This document shows positions 10,528 through 19,920 of a stretch of DNA of 64,000 bases, in pieces. Numbering within the stretch: the stretch's first letter is position 1; every line of letters begins with the position of its first letter. The notes beneath the pieces were generated by a model, which saw only the letters and a list, made by a program, of their open reading frames with translations, did no database searches and was not told the origin of the DNA. Source of the stretch: CAVXTT01 sp963764685 (GTDB lineage Bacteria; Bacteroidota; Ignavibacteria; Ignavibacteriales; Ignavibacteriaceae); the NCBI GenBank assembly GCA_963764685.1, contig CAVXTT010000007.1, forward strand, positions 4,397 through 68,396, given 5' to 3'. Position numbers and translations under genes: made by a program.

Positions 10528-12029
10528 TTAGTTAAGATTTTTTAAGGTTGCTAAATGAAGTATCTTTTCCTGTGTAATCTCATTTTCTTCCAGTATGCCG
10601 GTAATCTCTCCTTCACACATAACGGCAATCCTGTTTGAAATTCCAATTAGCTCGGGCAATTCCGATGAGATAACAATTACACCTATCCCTTCGCTTACAA
10701 GCTGCTTTGATCAGGTTATAAATTTCATATTTAACGCCGATATCTATTCCTGCTGTAGGCTCATCAAAAATTATTACTTTCGATTTTGTGTAAAGCCATC
10801 TTGCAAGTACAACCTTCTGCCTGTTGCCTCCGCTCAAATTCTCTACCTTAGTTTCTGATGAAGGTGTTTTTATTTTTAATGTTTCAATAAACGATCCGGA
10901 TACTTCTTCTTCCTTTTTCCTATCGATAAAAATACCGTTCTGTAAACTTTTTAGATTCGAAATAGAAATATTTTCTTTTACACTCAGCTCTGTGAACAAT
11001 CCTAATAGATTTCTGTCTTCAGTCAGCAGGGCAATTCCGTTACTAATACCATTCTCAGGAGATTTCAGGACAATCTTCCTGTTATTTAAATACATACTTC
11101 CACCATCTGGTTTTATCGGCACCGAATATTACCCGCGCCAATTCAGTCCGCCCGGCTCCGACTAATCCTGCTAAGCCCAACACTTCTCCTTTATATAAGG
11201 ATAAATTAATATTTCTGAGCTTTGAGGTACTGATATTTTCCAGTCTTAAAATTTCATTACTTCTTGCATCTTTATTTTTTGGATATTCAGCTGCCAGTTC
11301 CCTTCCCACCATTAATTTTATTAATGAATCCCGGTTTATATCCTTTATCTTTTCAGTGGTAATTTTCTTACCATCCCTTAAAACTGTTACCCTGTCCCCA
11401 ATTTCAAATATCTCCTCGATCCTGTGGGATATATAAATAATTCCTGCCCCTTCCTTTTTAAGCTCCCGGATAACAGCAAACAGGTTTTTTATTTCCGAGC
11501 CTGTAAGGGGTGCAGTTGGTTCATCCATTGCAAGAATTTTATTGTTCTTTACAATCGCTTTAGCTATTTCGACAATCTGGCGGGCTGCAGTGCTTAATTT
11601 ATAAACAGGTATTTCGGGATCAATATTTTCTCCCAATTTCTTCAATGCTTCACCGGCAAGAAGATTCATTTTTCTTGTATTCAGGGTAAAGGAGTGTTCG
11701 TTAATTATTTCATTTCCGAGGAAAATATTTGCAGCGACAGAGAGTTGAGGGATCAATTTCAGATCCTGGTAGATAATTCCTATTCCCAATTTTTGTGAAT
11801 CTGAAGGGGAGTGAATCTCTGCGGGTTTTTCATTAACGAATATCTGCCCGCTGTCCTTTTTAAGCGCCCCGGACAGAATTTTCATCAGAGTCGATTTCCC
11901 GGCACCATTTTCACCTACAAGGCAATGAACTTCGCCCGGAAGTATTTCTAGATCAACAGAATCAAGCGCCAATACTCCCGGATATCTTTTCGAAATATTC
12001 TGCATTTCCAGGAGCTTAACAGGGTTCAA
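10528..12029 (-). pseudogene. Sugar ABC transporter ATP-binding protein (RbsA/MglA type), two frameshifts
   Basis: A two-domain ATPase of about 500 residues. Domain 1 has Walker A GENGAGKST near residue 40, LSTAARQIVEIAKAI as signature and ILAMDEPTAPL as Walker B. Domain 2 begins with GLAGLVGAGRTELARVIFGAD, keeps LSGGNRQKVVLARWL and VIIFDEPTAGIDIG, and ends in TQEKILHLATLKNLN. This layout, with a degenerate second P-loop, is the RbsA/MglA family. Two extra A, near 11121 and 10716, split the gene. The shifted frames read straight on into GADKPDGGSMYLNN and IKQLVSEGIGVIVISSELPE. It starts 2 bases after the binding-protein gene and abuts the permease gene. Confidence 0.88.
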
Positions 12030-12031
12030 TT

Positions 12032-12970
12032 TTATCTGTCTTTCTCAAGCGACTCTTTATCAACAATACCAACTTCCACAGGAACGATCTTAGGAACTTG
12101 TTTCCCTTCAAAATAATTTCTGATCTGTTCGATAGTAGTTTGTCCGATCAGTTTGGGATTCTGAACTACATCAGCTTTCAGCGGACTCCCTTTTCGTATA
12201 GCATCCGCGGCAGGAGGTGTGGCATCGTATCCTACAATTATTATATTGTCTTTTTTATACTGCAGTACAGCATCAAGTGCACCAAGAGCAGAGTCGTCAT
12301 TTATTCCGAAGATACCTTTTATTTCAGGATGCGCCTGCAGGATATCAGTAGCTGCCTGAAGCGAGCGGTCCCTTACTCCCTGACCGTTAACATCACTTAC
12401 AATTTTTAATCCCGGGTATTTGGAAACTGCTTCCTTGAAGCCCTGAACTCTGTCAAGCACAGATGTTATAGCCGGCTGATTTATTATGGCTATTTCACCA
12501 ACCCCGTTTAAAGCTTTTGCAATATATTCACCCGCGAGTTTTCCCCCCTGTATATTATTGGATGCTATATGAGAAACAACATTTCCTTCCTCAACCGCAA
12601 TATCAGCAGTAAAAACAGGGATGCCTTCTTTATTAGCCCGTGCGATACCGCTGCCGATTCCTCTGGAATCAACGGGGCAGACAATAATTGCATCAACTTT
12701 TCTGGAAATAAAATCTTCTATCTGCGACATTTGTTTTCCCAGGTCCCATTCACCGGATGTAATAATCAGCTCATAATTATTCTTTTCTGCTTCGGCTTTT
12801 AATCCCTCTTCAAGATCGCGGTAGAAAATATGACCGCGTGTCAGAAGGGAAACGCCGATGGTTTTTTTATGTACTCCTGAATTTTCATCTTTTTTACAGG
12901 AATTAAAACTAATGGAGAGGATTATTAACAGGGAAATAAGCGGGATTGACAAGATTGGTTTAGTGTTCAT
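12032..12970 (-). CDS. Periplasmic sugar-binding lipoprotein of the ABC transporter (RbsB/LsrB-like)
   Basis: 312 residues of the Peripla_BP_4 type. The N-terminus is a lipoprotein signal (ISFNSCKK, lipid-bearing Cys at about residue 25). The mature part has KTIGVSLLTRGHIFYRDLEEGL, then VDAIIVCPVDSRGI, SHIASNNIQGGKLAGEYI, GVGEIAIINQP and GIFGINDDSALGALDA. These are the alternating hinge and ligand segments of ribose-binding-type proteins. It heads the operon with ATPase, permease and GH38 mannosidase, so it most likely captures mannose or a small mannoside. It is intact, unlike the genes downstream. The 651-base region upstream holds the palindromic repeat element. Confidence 0.9.
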   Translation of the reverse strand: MNTKPILSIPLISLLIILSISFNSCKKDENSGVHKKTIGVSLLTRGHIFYRDLEEGLKAEAEKNNYELIITSGEWDLGKQMSQIEDFISRKVDAIIVCPVDSRGIGSGIARANKEGIPVFTADIAVEEGNVVSHIASNNIQGGKLAGEYIAKALNGVGEIAIINQPAITSVLDRVQGFKEAVSKYPGLKIVSDVNGQGVRDRSLQAATDILQAHPEIKGIFGINDDSALGALDAVLQYKKDNIIIVGYDATPPAADAIRKGSPLKADVVQNPKLIGQTTIEQIRNYFEGKQVPKIVPVEVGIVDKESLEKDR

Positions 12971-13121
12971 AAGATTTAAAACTATTAATGATTTCTTTTA
13001 TAAAATTAAGCAAAAAGGTTTAAGGAAGCATATTTAACAAGGAATGAATAAATTCCCGATTGGGAATGAATATATCCATTTTGAACTAAAATCTAATAAA
13101 ACCATAATATCAGGATTTGCC

Positions 13122-13225
13122 ATCTAATCCTCATCTAATCCTGATCTAATCCTCATCTAATCCTCAGATTTGCCCGATTCTGAGGATTACATAAGGGTTA
13201 CATCAGGATTGTATGAGAATTAGCA
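13122..13225. repeat. Phased 11-bp repeats in inverted arrangement (locus A)
   Basis: Four direct units ATCTAATCCT(C/G) lie exactly 11 bases apart (13122-13165). After a short centre they are followed by four degenerate units in opposite orientation (13182-13225, first unit GAGGATTACAT), again with 11-base spacing. TAATCCTCAG (13158-13167) pairs perfectly with CTGAGGATTA (13180-13189). Downstream comes TTAAGGATATTA, also found after the related element at 24.1 kb. The element lies in the 651-base non-coding region 12971-13621 between the divergent sugar ABC operon and the pyrophosphatase gene. I see nothing else recognisable in that region. Confidence 0.8.
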
Positions 13226-13621
13226 ACCAAATCTTCGTTATTTAAGGATATTAAAAAATTTTAACGCTTCGTTTTGCTGGTTAAAGCCGGAGGGAAATTA
13301 AAATAGTTGGACTTAAATTACCCACATCTTATAACAACCGGAGAGCAGGAGGCGCCATTGCATATAGGCGGAAAAAAACGTTCAAAATTCCCAATTTTCA
13401 GATTGGCTGTCAATGTCTGTTCATAGTACCGCTGCTCTTTTGCTTGAAAACAGGAAGTCATTTAGGAAAAAAAATAGCTGTTTCAATTTTGCATTATTTT
13501 CAAATCTTTATATTATTATAAGATAAATTTGTTGTTTTCCGGCTTACTGAAGCTAACCGAGGGAAAATCCCAAAGAACTAAAACTTTTTATCAATTATTA
13601 AAATTACATTAAAGGAATCCT

Positions 13622-16006
13622 ATGTTTAAAAAGATCCAGGTCCTTCTTATTGTCCTGTTTAATCCTGTTTTTTTATTTGCCGGTGAGGCAAACCTGAAAA
13701 TTCCATCTTTAAACAGTACACAGATGAATCTGCTGGTTTGGGGACTTGTGGTCTGCGTTTTTGGACTGGGATTCGGTCTTTACCAGTACTTCAGGGTAAA
13801 AAATCTAAAATCTCATTCTTCAATGCTCGATGTAGCTCAAATAATTTTTGAGACCTGCAAGACATATTTACTTCAGCAGGGTAAATTTCTTGCAATTCTG
13901 TTTGTATTTATTGCCGCCTGTATTGCTTTCTATTTCGGATTTTTGCTTGAAACAGAAGCATCAGGTGTGTTATTAATTTTAAGCTGGACAGTAATCGGGA
14001 TTCTTGGTTCGTACAGTGTTGCCTGGTTCGGAATCCGTATGAATACTCTCGCCAACAGCCGAATGGCATTTGCATCCCTTGAAAGGAAACCAATTAAATT
14101 ATTAAATATTCCTCTTGATGCAGGTATGAGCATTGGTGTAATGCTTATATGTGTTGAGTTGATTATGATGCTGATCATCCTGCTGTTTATTCCACGTGAT
14201 CTTGCCGGTGCCTGTTTTATCGGATTTGCAATAGGTGAATCGCTTGGCGCCAGTGCTTTGAGAATTGCAGGCGGTATCTTTACAAAAATTGCAGATATCG
14301 GTTCTGATCTGATGAAAATAGTTTTCAAGATAAAAGAAGATGATCCCCGGAATCCCGGAGTTATTGCAGATTGTACAGGTGATAATGCCGGCGACAGCGT
14401 TGGGCCTACTGCTGATGGTTTTGAAACTTACGGTGTTACCGGTGTTGCTCTAATAAGTCTTATCGTTCTGGCGATCCCTGATATTACATATCAAACGGAA
14501 CTGCTTACCTGGATCTTTGCAATGCGTATAATGATGATAATAACTTCAATAGGGTCGTTTTATATAAATAAAATTGTCAGCACAGCACGATTTGCTCATA
14601 AAGAGGATATAGATTTTGAGGTACCCCTTACCTCTCTTGTCTGGATTACTTCAATAGTATCAATCATTGTTACTTTTATTGTGAGCGCACAATTAATCGG
14701 ACATCTGCCCAATAACCTATGGTTTTATTTATCCATAATAATCAGCTGCGGAACACTTGGTGCTGCCCTTATTCCTGAATTTACAAAAATATTTACAAGC
14801 ACTAAATCAAAACATGTTGAGGAAATTGTGTCTTCCTCACGAAACGGAGGAGCTTCCTTAAATATTTTATCAGGACTTGTTGCCGGTAATTTCAGTGCAT
14901 TCTGGATGGGACTTGTATTTGTAGGATTGATGTTTGCTGCTTATTCATTAGGCAGCGGCGCCCTTGAAGGTTTTATGATTTATCCTTCAATATTTGCATT
15001 CGGACTTGTTGCATTCGGATTTTTGGGAATGGGACCTGTTACAATTGCAGTCGACAGCTACGGTCCTGTTACGGATAATGCCCAGTCAATTTATGAATTA
15101 TCACTGATTGAAGAAATTCCAGGAATTGAAAAAGAAATTGAAAAAGATTTCGATTTTAAACCTGATTTTGAAAAAGCAAAATATTACCTGGAAGCAAATG
15201 ACGGGGCAGGAAATACTTTTAAAGCAACAGCTAAACCTGTGCTTATCGGTACTGCGGTAGTTGGTGCAACTGCAATGATCTTTTCATTAATATTGTTGTT
15301 AAAGCAATCACTTGGAATAGAACCTGAGACAGTATTAAGTCTTCTTAATCCTTATACAAATTTTGGATTCCTCTGCGGCGGGGCTGTTGTTTACTGGTTT
15401 ACAGGGGCATCAATACAGGCAGTAACTACAGGTGCGCACCGTGCAGTTGAATATATTAAACAAAATATTCAACTTGATGAAACTGCAAGTAAGAGCGCAT
15501 CTATAGAAAAATCAAAGGAAGTTGTTAGGATATGTACCCAGTATGCTCAGAAAGGTATGCTTAATATATTTATTGCAATCTTTTGTTTTGCGCTTGCATT
15601 TGCTCTTTTATCTGCACCAGCAACTTCAGTTGCCCCGGTATCCTTTTTTATAAGCTTCCTAATTTCAATTGCTATATTCGGATTATTCCAGGCAGTCTTT
15701 ATGGCAAATGCAGGAGGTGCCTGGGATAATGCAAAAAAAGTTGTTGAAGTTGAGCTTAGAGAAAAAGGAACTGAACTTCACGCAGCAACTGTTGTTGGTG
15801 ATACGGTCGGAGATCCATATAAAGATACTTCATCGGTTGCATTAAATCCCATAATTAAATTTACAACGTTGTTTGGACTTCTTGCAATGGAAATTTCTAT
15901 TTCAGAAGGTTTCAAACATCAGGCGCCATATGTGGGAGCAGTAGTTTTAGCGATCGCTCTCTTTTTTGCCTGGAGATCATTCTACAGGATGAGGGCTACA
16001 GAGTAA
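13622..16006 (+). CDS. hppA: Membrane-bound cation-translocating pyrophosphatase, K+-independent-type variant
   Basis: A 794-residue polytopic protein of the mPPase family, which couples hydrolysis of pyrophosphate to pumping of H+ and/or Na+. Active-site segments are KEDDPRNPGVIADCTGDNAGDSV... in shortened form (about residues 237-260), and near the C-terminus DTVGDPYKDTSSVALNP with GGAWDNAKK. GNTFKAT has Lys where K+-dependent enzymes have Ala, which points to the K+-independent type. The sequence around DCTGDNAGD differs from the usual DNVGDNVGD, so this is a divergent member. The N-terminus looks like a cleavable or first membrane helix. AAAGGA precedes the start. Monocistronic, closed by a strong terminator. 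Confidence 0.92.
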   Translation: MFKKIQVLLIVLFNPVFLFAGEANLKIPSLNSTQMNLLVWGLVVCVFGLGFGLYQYFRVKNLKSHSSMLDVAQIIFETCKTYLLQQGKFLAILFVFIAACIAFYFGFLLETEASGVLLILSWTVIGILGSYSVAWFGIRMNTLANSRMAFASLERKPIKLLNIPLDAGMSIGVMLICVELIMMLIILLFIPRDLAGACFIGFAIGESLGASALRIAGGIFTKIADIGSDLMKIVFKIKEDDPRNPGVIADCTGDNAGDSVGPTADGFETYGVTGVALISLIVLAIPDITYQTELLTWIFAMRIMMIITSIGSFYINKIVSTARFAHKEDIDFEVPLTSLVWITSIVSIIVTFIVSAQLIGHLPNNLWFYLSIIISCGTLGAALIPEFTKIFTSTKSKHVEEIVSSSRNGGASLNILSGLVAGNFSAFWMGLVFVGLMFAAYSLGSGALEGFMIYPSIFAFGLVAFGFLGMGPVTIAVDSYGPVTDNAQSIYELSLIEEIPGIEKEIEKDFDFKPDFEKAKYYLEANDGAGNTFKATAKPVLIGTAVVGATAMIFSLILLLKQSLGIEPETVLSLLNPYTNFGFLCGGAVVYWFTGASIQAVTTGAHRAVEYIKQNIQLDETASKSASIEKSKEVVRICTQYAQKGMLNIFIAIFCFALAFALLSAPATSVAPVSFFISFLISIAIFGLFQAVFMANAGGAWDNAKKVVEVELREKGTELHAATVVGDTVGDPYKDTSSVALNPIIKFTTLFGLLAMEISISEGFKHQAPYVGAVVLAIALFFAWRSFYRMRATE

Positions 16007-16027
16007 GATCAATACCTGTCATTAAAA

Positions 16028-16066
16028 TAAAAAGAGAGAGCTCTTAAAGGGGCTCTCTCTTTTTTA
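16028..16066. terminator. Bidirectional terminator
   Basis: AAAAAGAGAGAGC pairs with GCTCTCTCTTTTT around a short loop, giving A/T runs on both sides. It stands between the convergent pyrophosphatase gene and the outer-membrane gene at 16085. Confidence 0.88.
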
Positions 16067-16084
16067 ATAACCCAGGAGTACTTA

Positions 16085-17062
16085 TTAAAAATAGTAAAGC
16101 ACTTTGAATTCACCTAGAACAGATTTTATATTCTGATCCATCTTGTTGTACTTCAACGACTGGTAGGTACTTTCTATTCCCAGATCAAAATCCTTATGTC
16201 CTGTATAGCTTATTCTGAATCCATAGGTAAAAAGATTATTGACATTTTCCCCGGTCTCGGAGTAGCTGTCATATTTTACGCTCGCTAGCAGGCCTATCGG
16301 AAAATGAATAAAGTCTAAATTCAATAAATCTAATTGAACTGAGGCACCTAATCTTACCTTTCCTCTTTCAGCCTGCTGGAATATTTCGCCTGTACCCCAT
16401 CCGGCTATTCCGGTAAATCCCAGATAGTCCGTAAGAGCATAGGCATAATTAATATTAAGGAATACATTATATATTTTTTCTTCCGTTAGGAGGGACATTG
16501 TTGAATCAACAGAACCGGTTTCGTAAACCTCCCTTATGTAATCATATATCGAATAAAGGGTAATATCGCTCGAGGAATAATCTACACTTCCCGAGAGAAA
16601 GGATCTGTTTGTCTGCAGAATCCTGATCTTCCCTGCAAGTGTATACCCGCTGGCATAGGAAACACCTGAAGAAAGGAGAGTATACGCGTTACTGCCGAGT
16701 CGTCCATAGCCGGAAAAAGCAGCGTTTAATGCGAGCCAGTCATTCCAGGCATATTGGAATTGTACCTTACCGGAGATATATGTCAGGTCTCCAGACACTG
16801 TCCTTATTACTTCCCCCTGGAGATTTTTAACATCTGATTTCAGATCGAGTGCAGCACCCGAGCCAAGATTAAGGTAAAAGTTTGTATTGATAAAGGGGTC
16901 AGGTACTAATTCTGTGGACATAAAACGGAGGCCGTTCATAATCGGCAGACGTTTGCTTGTCCTTAGGACAGAGTCCTGAAACCCCTGTCCAAAGAGATCA
17001 GGGCTAACCATTAAAACCAGAAATAGAAAGAACACAATTGGTCTGTAAGGCAAATTTTTCAT
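16085..17062 (-). CDS. Outer-membrane beta-barrel protein (paralogue of the 38.5-kb protein)
   Basis: 325 residues with a signal peptide ending near FGQGFQ. The mature part alternates polar and hydrophobic residues with many aromatic ends, and closes with Tyr-Tyr-Phe, the usual last strand of an outer-membrane barrel. It shares its layout with the 38527-39552 protein: DPFINTNFYLNLGSG versus DPFVSTKFLLGFG; FQYAWNDWLALNAAFSGYGR versus FQYAVRNWAAVNIKVSGLAR; and a shared YSEY/F-type closing region. I do not recognise a named family, and no enzyme motif is visible. It is divergent from the gene at 17240. Confidence 0.75.
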   Translation of the reverse strand: MKNLPYRPIVFFLFLVLMVSPDLFGQGFQDSVLRTSKRLPIMNGLRFMSTELVPDPFINTNFYLNLGSGAALDLKSDVKNLQGEVIRTVSGDLTYISGKVQFQYAWNDWLALNAAFSGYGRLGSNAYTLLSSGVSYASGYTLAGKIRILQTNRSFLSGSVDYSSSDITLYSIYDYIREVYETGSVDSTMSLLTEEKIYNVFLNINYAYALTDYLGFTGIAGWGTGEIFQQAERGKVRLGASVQLDLLNLDFIHFPIGLLASVKYDSYSETGENVNNLFTYGFRISYTGHKDFDLGIESTYQSLKYNKMDQNIKSVLGEFKVLYYF

Positions 17063-17239
17063 TATATTACCGCTATTAATTTATGTAAGATTGATTGCTG
17101 ATTATGTTCCGGGTTTGATATTATTTTATTAAAAGCCTGGTATGAAAAGCTAAGTCCAAACCGGGTATTCCAAAAGAGCCAAATTTATTTAGATAATTTA
17201 ACATTTTTTTCTTTTGCTTTGCAATAAATCGGAGCTGCA

Positions 17240-17902
17240 ATGAAAATTCTCTTATCAACATTATTATTGATCTTTATAGGATCCGGTTCCCTCTATGCCC
17301 AGAACGCATATGGAAGCGACCTCTCTGTTGTGTTTGTTTCGCCTACCGGTACAAACGCCAAATACTTTAAGGAAGGATTCGGTGCAATTGGCGGGGGATA
17401 TTATGAAAATGAGTCGGGTTGGAGAATAGGTCTGACCGTAGGATTTTTAAGAAACGGTCTCAACAGCACTGAGCTTAATAATCATTTTCAGACATTAGGG
17501 CAGCCGGGGACGGTGGATATAGATGGTGCATTAAATACAATTCCGATTCTTTTAAGTGCAAAATATCTCCTTCCGGGAAAGTCGGTCCGGTTCTATGGTT
17601 TAATCGAAGGAGGCTTATATATGTACTGGTATAAAGCAACCGGTACTATAACTTATACAGGATCAAGTCCCGGTACTACCCCGATAGATAAATCTGAATT
17701 CAGCAGTGAATGGGGATATAATTTCGGATTGGGTGCCCTATTTCCTGTAAACAAGGAAGTTTCCATAGATGCTAACGTCAGATATCATATTGTCAGGAAT
17801 TCCGGAACAATAGATGTGAATTATTATACCGGTGAAGAGTCTGTCGGGTCAAGTCACCTGCTCAGCTTCGGTTTAGGCGTAAACTGGTATTTCATTAAGT
17901 AA
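17240..17902 (+). CDS. Outer-membrane beta-barrel protein, 220 aa
   Basis: MKILLSTLLLIFIGSGSLYAQ is a clear signal peptide. The rest shows alternating beta strands (GFGAIGGGYYENESGWRIGLTV, LGALFPVNKEVSIDANVRYH) and ends in LLSFGLGVNWYFIK, typical of small barrels of the OmpA-like/porin-family fold. Probably eight strands. GGAG precedes the ATG. The next gene, a DUF4136 lipoprotein, follows within about 30 bases, so the two are likely co-transcribed. Role unknown; such proteins are abundant in this window. Confidence 0.75.
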   Translation: MKILLSTLLLIFIGSGSLYAQNAYGSDLSVVFVSPTGTNAKYFKEGFGAIGGGYYENESGWRIGLTVGFLRNGLNSTELNNHFQTLGQPGTVDIDGALNTIPILLSAKYLLPGKSVRFYGLIEGGLYMYWYKATGTITYTGSSPGTTPIDKSEFSSEWGYNFGLGALFPVNKEVSIDANVRYHIVRNSGTIDVNYYTGEESVGSSHLLSFGLGVNWYFIK

Positions 17903-17932
17903 TTGATTAGTTCGAAGCAAAAAAACAGAAAG

Positions 17933-18568
17933 ATGGTAATGAAGATTATTAGAACTTACAGATTAAAAATCCTTTTGATAACAATGGCTATATATGTTTC
18001 GGGCTGCAGCCATTCAACAGTAATTACCGACAGCTGGGTTAACCCCGATGCTACCAAGGAATCCATAAAATTTAAGAAAGTTGCAGTCTTCGGCCTTGTA
18101 TTCAAAAATGCAACAAGGCGGATAGTGGAAGATGAATTATCAAAACAACTTATAAATACAATAGCTGTACAATCATATAATGTAATTGACGATGATGAAC
18201 TCGGCAAATCGGATCTAATTAAAGCCAGGCTTCTCAAACAGGGATTTGACGGAGCACTTATCTTCAGACTCGTAAATCTTGAAAACAGGGAATCATACAG
18301 TTCAGGTGTTTATCCTGGTTCTTATTATTCCTTTTCAGGTTATTACGATTATTCCTGGGGATATATGTACAGCGCAGGAGGCATATACAAAAACGATCAG
18401 ATCTATACTGCGGAAATAAATATTTATTCCTTATCCCAGGATAAATTAATCTGGTCGGGTGAAACTATGTCGCTTAATCCAAACGATATTCCAAAAGCCA
18501 TTTCTGAGGTTAGTACAGCTGTAAAGGATCAGCTGGCAGATGACGGCTTGCTTGAAAAAATGAAATAA
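17933..18568 (+). CDS. DUF4136-type lipoprotein
   Basis: Signal sequence with lipobox VSGC near residue 24. Then come TVITDSWVNPDATKESIKFKKVAVFGLV and a conserved tail, IYSLSQDKLIWSGETMSLNP, with SEVSTAVKDQLADDGLL. This pattern (short beta-rich core, 'K-x-A-V-F-G', 'L-I-W-x-G') is that of DUF4136-like envelope lipoproteins. A Tyr/Ser/Gly-rich middle (residues 120-150) is a variable loop. A TTG at 17903 directly after the upstream stop would add ten residues. I prefer ATG 17933 because it places the signal sequence at the start. Two related lipoproteins lie at 29711 and 31585. Confidence 0.72.
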   Translation: MVMKIIRTYRLKILLITMAIYVSGCSHSTVITDSWVNPDATKESIKFKKVAVFGLVFKNATRRIVEDELSKQLINTIAVQSYNVIDDDELGKSDLIKARLLKQGFDGALIFRLVNLENRESYSSGVYPGSYYSFSGYYDYSWGYMYSAGGIYKNDQIYTAEINIYSLSQDKLIWSGETMSLNPNDIPKAISEVSTAVKDQLADDGLLEKMK

Positions 18569-18667
18569 TCTAGACTATTTGATCTCAGAAAACTTTTTAA
18601 CATTTTTGCTTATTATATGCAATAGGTTTATTAACAAACTTATCTTATCCATAAAAAGAGGATCAAA

Positions 18668-19102
18668 ATGAAAAAACTTCTTCTTGCTATCATACTTTTT
18701 GCTGGTATCTCTCAGTTTACGCAAGCCCAGGAAGTGGGTATACGTTTCGGGGATGCTATCGGAGGTAATTATGCCGTTGATGCAGTTTTCGGTATGAGCG
18801 GCTTCAGCAGAATTCACGCGGATGTTTCCTTCGGAAATGACGGTGTAGGAGTAGAAGCTTTATACGATTTCTATACCCAGCCGCTGGGGCAGGGTTTTGA
18901 CTGGTATATCGGCGCAGGTCCTACAGCTTTTCTTGGTGACCCATTTGTACTTGGGGTAAGTGGTGAATTAGGTTTGGAATATCATTTTAATATTCCTCTG
19001 GCAATAGGCGTCGACTGGCGTCCTACATTTATTATCGTAGAGGATACAGACTTCGAAGCCGGTTGGTTCGGTTTTAATGTAAGATATGTTTTCGGGAAAT
19101 AG
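18668..19102 (+). CDS. Small outer-membrane beta-barrel protein, 144 aa
   Basis: MKKLLLAIILFAGISQFTQAQ is a signal peptide. The mature 123 residues form regular amphipathic strands (SRIHADVSFGNDGVGVEALY, LGVSGELGLEYHF) and end in GWFGFNVRYVFGK, an outer-membrane insertion signal. Size fits an eight-stranded barrel of the OmpW/OmpA type. AAAGAGGATCAAA before the ATG supplies a ribosome-binding site. A strong terminator follows. Function unknown. Confidence 0.75.
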   Translation: MKKLLLAIILFAGISQFTQAQEVGIRFGDAIGGNYAVDAVFGMSGFSRIHADVSFGNDGVGVEALYDFYTQPLGQGFDWYIGAGPTAFLGDPFVLGVSGELGLEYHFNIPLAIGVDWRPTFIIVEDTDFEAGWFGFNVRYVFGK

Positions 19103-19126
19103 GTTTTATTAATAAAAACTGATAAT

Positions 19127-19154
19127 AAGACGCACAATTGTGCGTCTTTTTTTT
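19127..19154. terminator. Perfect-palindrome terminator
   Basis: AAGACGCACAA pairs with TTGTGCGTCTT (perfect 22-base palindrome), followed by a run of T on the plus strand. It lies between the small barrel gene and the convergent channel gene. Confidence 0.88.
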
Positions 19155-19178
19155 AACTTTTTGCAATCATTGTCCAGA

Positions 19179-19853
19179 TTATTTACTGCTTGAGTACTTT
19201 CCTACAATTATCGCGATTATAATGGCAATGTATAATTGTCCGGTAATGCTTATCAGTATTGAAAGTGATCTTGCCGTGGGGGTAAGTGGCAGAAAATCAC
19301 CAAACCCTGTTGAAGTGAAGGTGATAAAAGTAAAGTAAATGAATTTGCTTCCGTATGCGATGGATCGTCCCGCTTCCCCTTCTTCAAGAAAAGAAAATGA
19401 ATTAGGAACAACCGCTTCCAGCAGTGCGACCAATAATGCAAAACAAAGACCCAGAAGCAAATAAACATTTATCGCCTGCAGCAGTACCAATCCGTTGACC
19501 TTTTTTGACCTGATGATCTGCACCATCAATACCGCTACAATTAAAAGGAAGAATATGAATTTAAGAGGGAGAGCAATGCTGTAAAGTATGGGCATATTTA
19601 ATGTCCGGGAGATCCATTCAGCAGCAATAACGGCCAGTGCAAATACTGCTATCCGCTGTTGATAGTATACTACTGAAAATGCGCAGAGAATAAGAATTAC
19701 TGTAAAACTAAGTCCGAATAACGATCGCTGAAAATCAGATGAGAGAATTGGGATTATAAAAATAGATATAGATAGAACCACGAGCAGCAGTAAACTGCTT
19801 TCAGATAAGTGTTTCTTAATACTTACGAAAAAACTGCTGATGGAACTATTCAA
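19179..19853 (-). CDS. Potassium-channel-like membrane protein (Ion_trans_2 type)
   Basis: 224 residues, mostly hydrophobic, with about six membrane segments. The last third carries a pore loop and filter, FTSTGFGDFLPLTPTARS, followed by a final helix (LSILISITGQLYIAIIIAIIVG). STGFGD replaces the classical TVGYGD filter, a variant seen in some bacterial two-TM pore modules. No cytoplasmic RCK or cyclic-nucleotide domain is present, so gating would lie in the membrane part. Start chosen at ATG 19853. It is separated from the gene upstream (19921) by a terminator hairpin. Selectivity cannot be read with certainty. Confidence 0.75.
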   Translation of the reverse strand: MNSSISSFFVSIKKHLSESSLLLLVVLSISIFIIPILSSDFQRSLFGLSFTVILILCAFSVVYYQQRIAVFALAVIAAEWISRTLNMPILYSIALPLKFIFFLLIVAVLMVQIIRSKKVNGLVLLQAINVYLLLGLCFALLVALLEAVVPNSFSFLEEGEAGRSIAYGSKFIYFTFITFTSTGFGDFLPLTPTARSLSILISITGQLYIAIIIAIIVGKYSSSK

Positions 19854-19883
19854 TCAATACTGTTCCAATGAATTGAAGAATAA

Positions 19884-19914
19884 GGGAAGAAGGATAGAAC
19901 TTATCCTTCTTCCC
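19884..19914 (-). terminator. Terminator hairpin
   Basis: A perfect 13-bp stem, GGGAAGAAGGATA with TATCCTTCTTCCC, over a five-base loop. It starts 7 bases after the stop of the minus-strand gene 19921-20544; TTATTCTT follows on that strand. Confidence 0.8.
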
Positions 19915-19920
19915 TGTTTA

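Noticed and set aside
13108..13230. CRISPR array at the phased repeats
   Set aside because: Units are 11 bases with no unique spacers and are inverted in the second half, unlike any CRISPR array; no cas gene is in view.
18575..18817. Minus-strand frame of 80 codons
   Set aside because: It overlaps the signal peptide region of the small barrel gene on the other strand and has no recognisable content.
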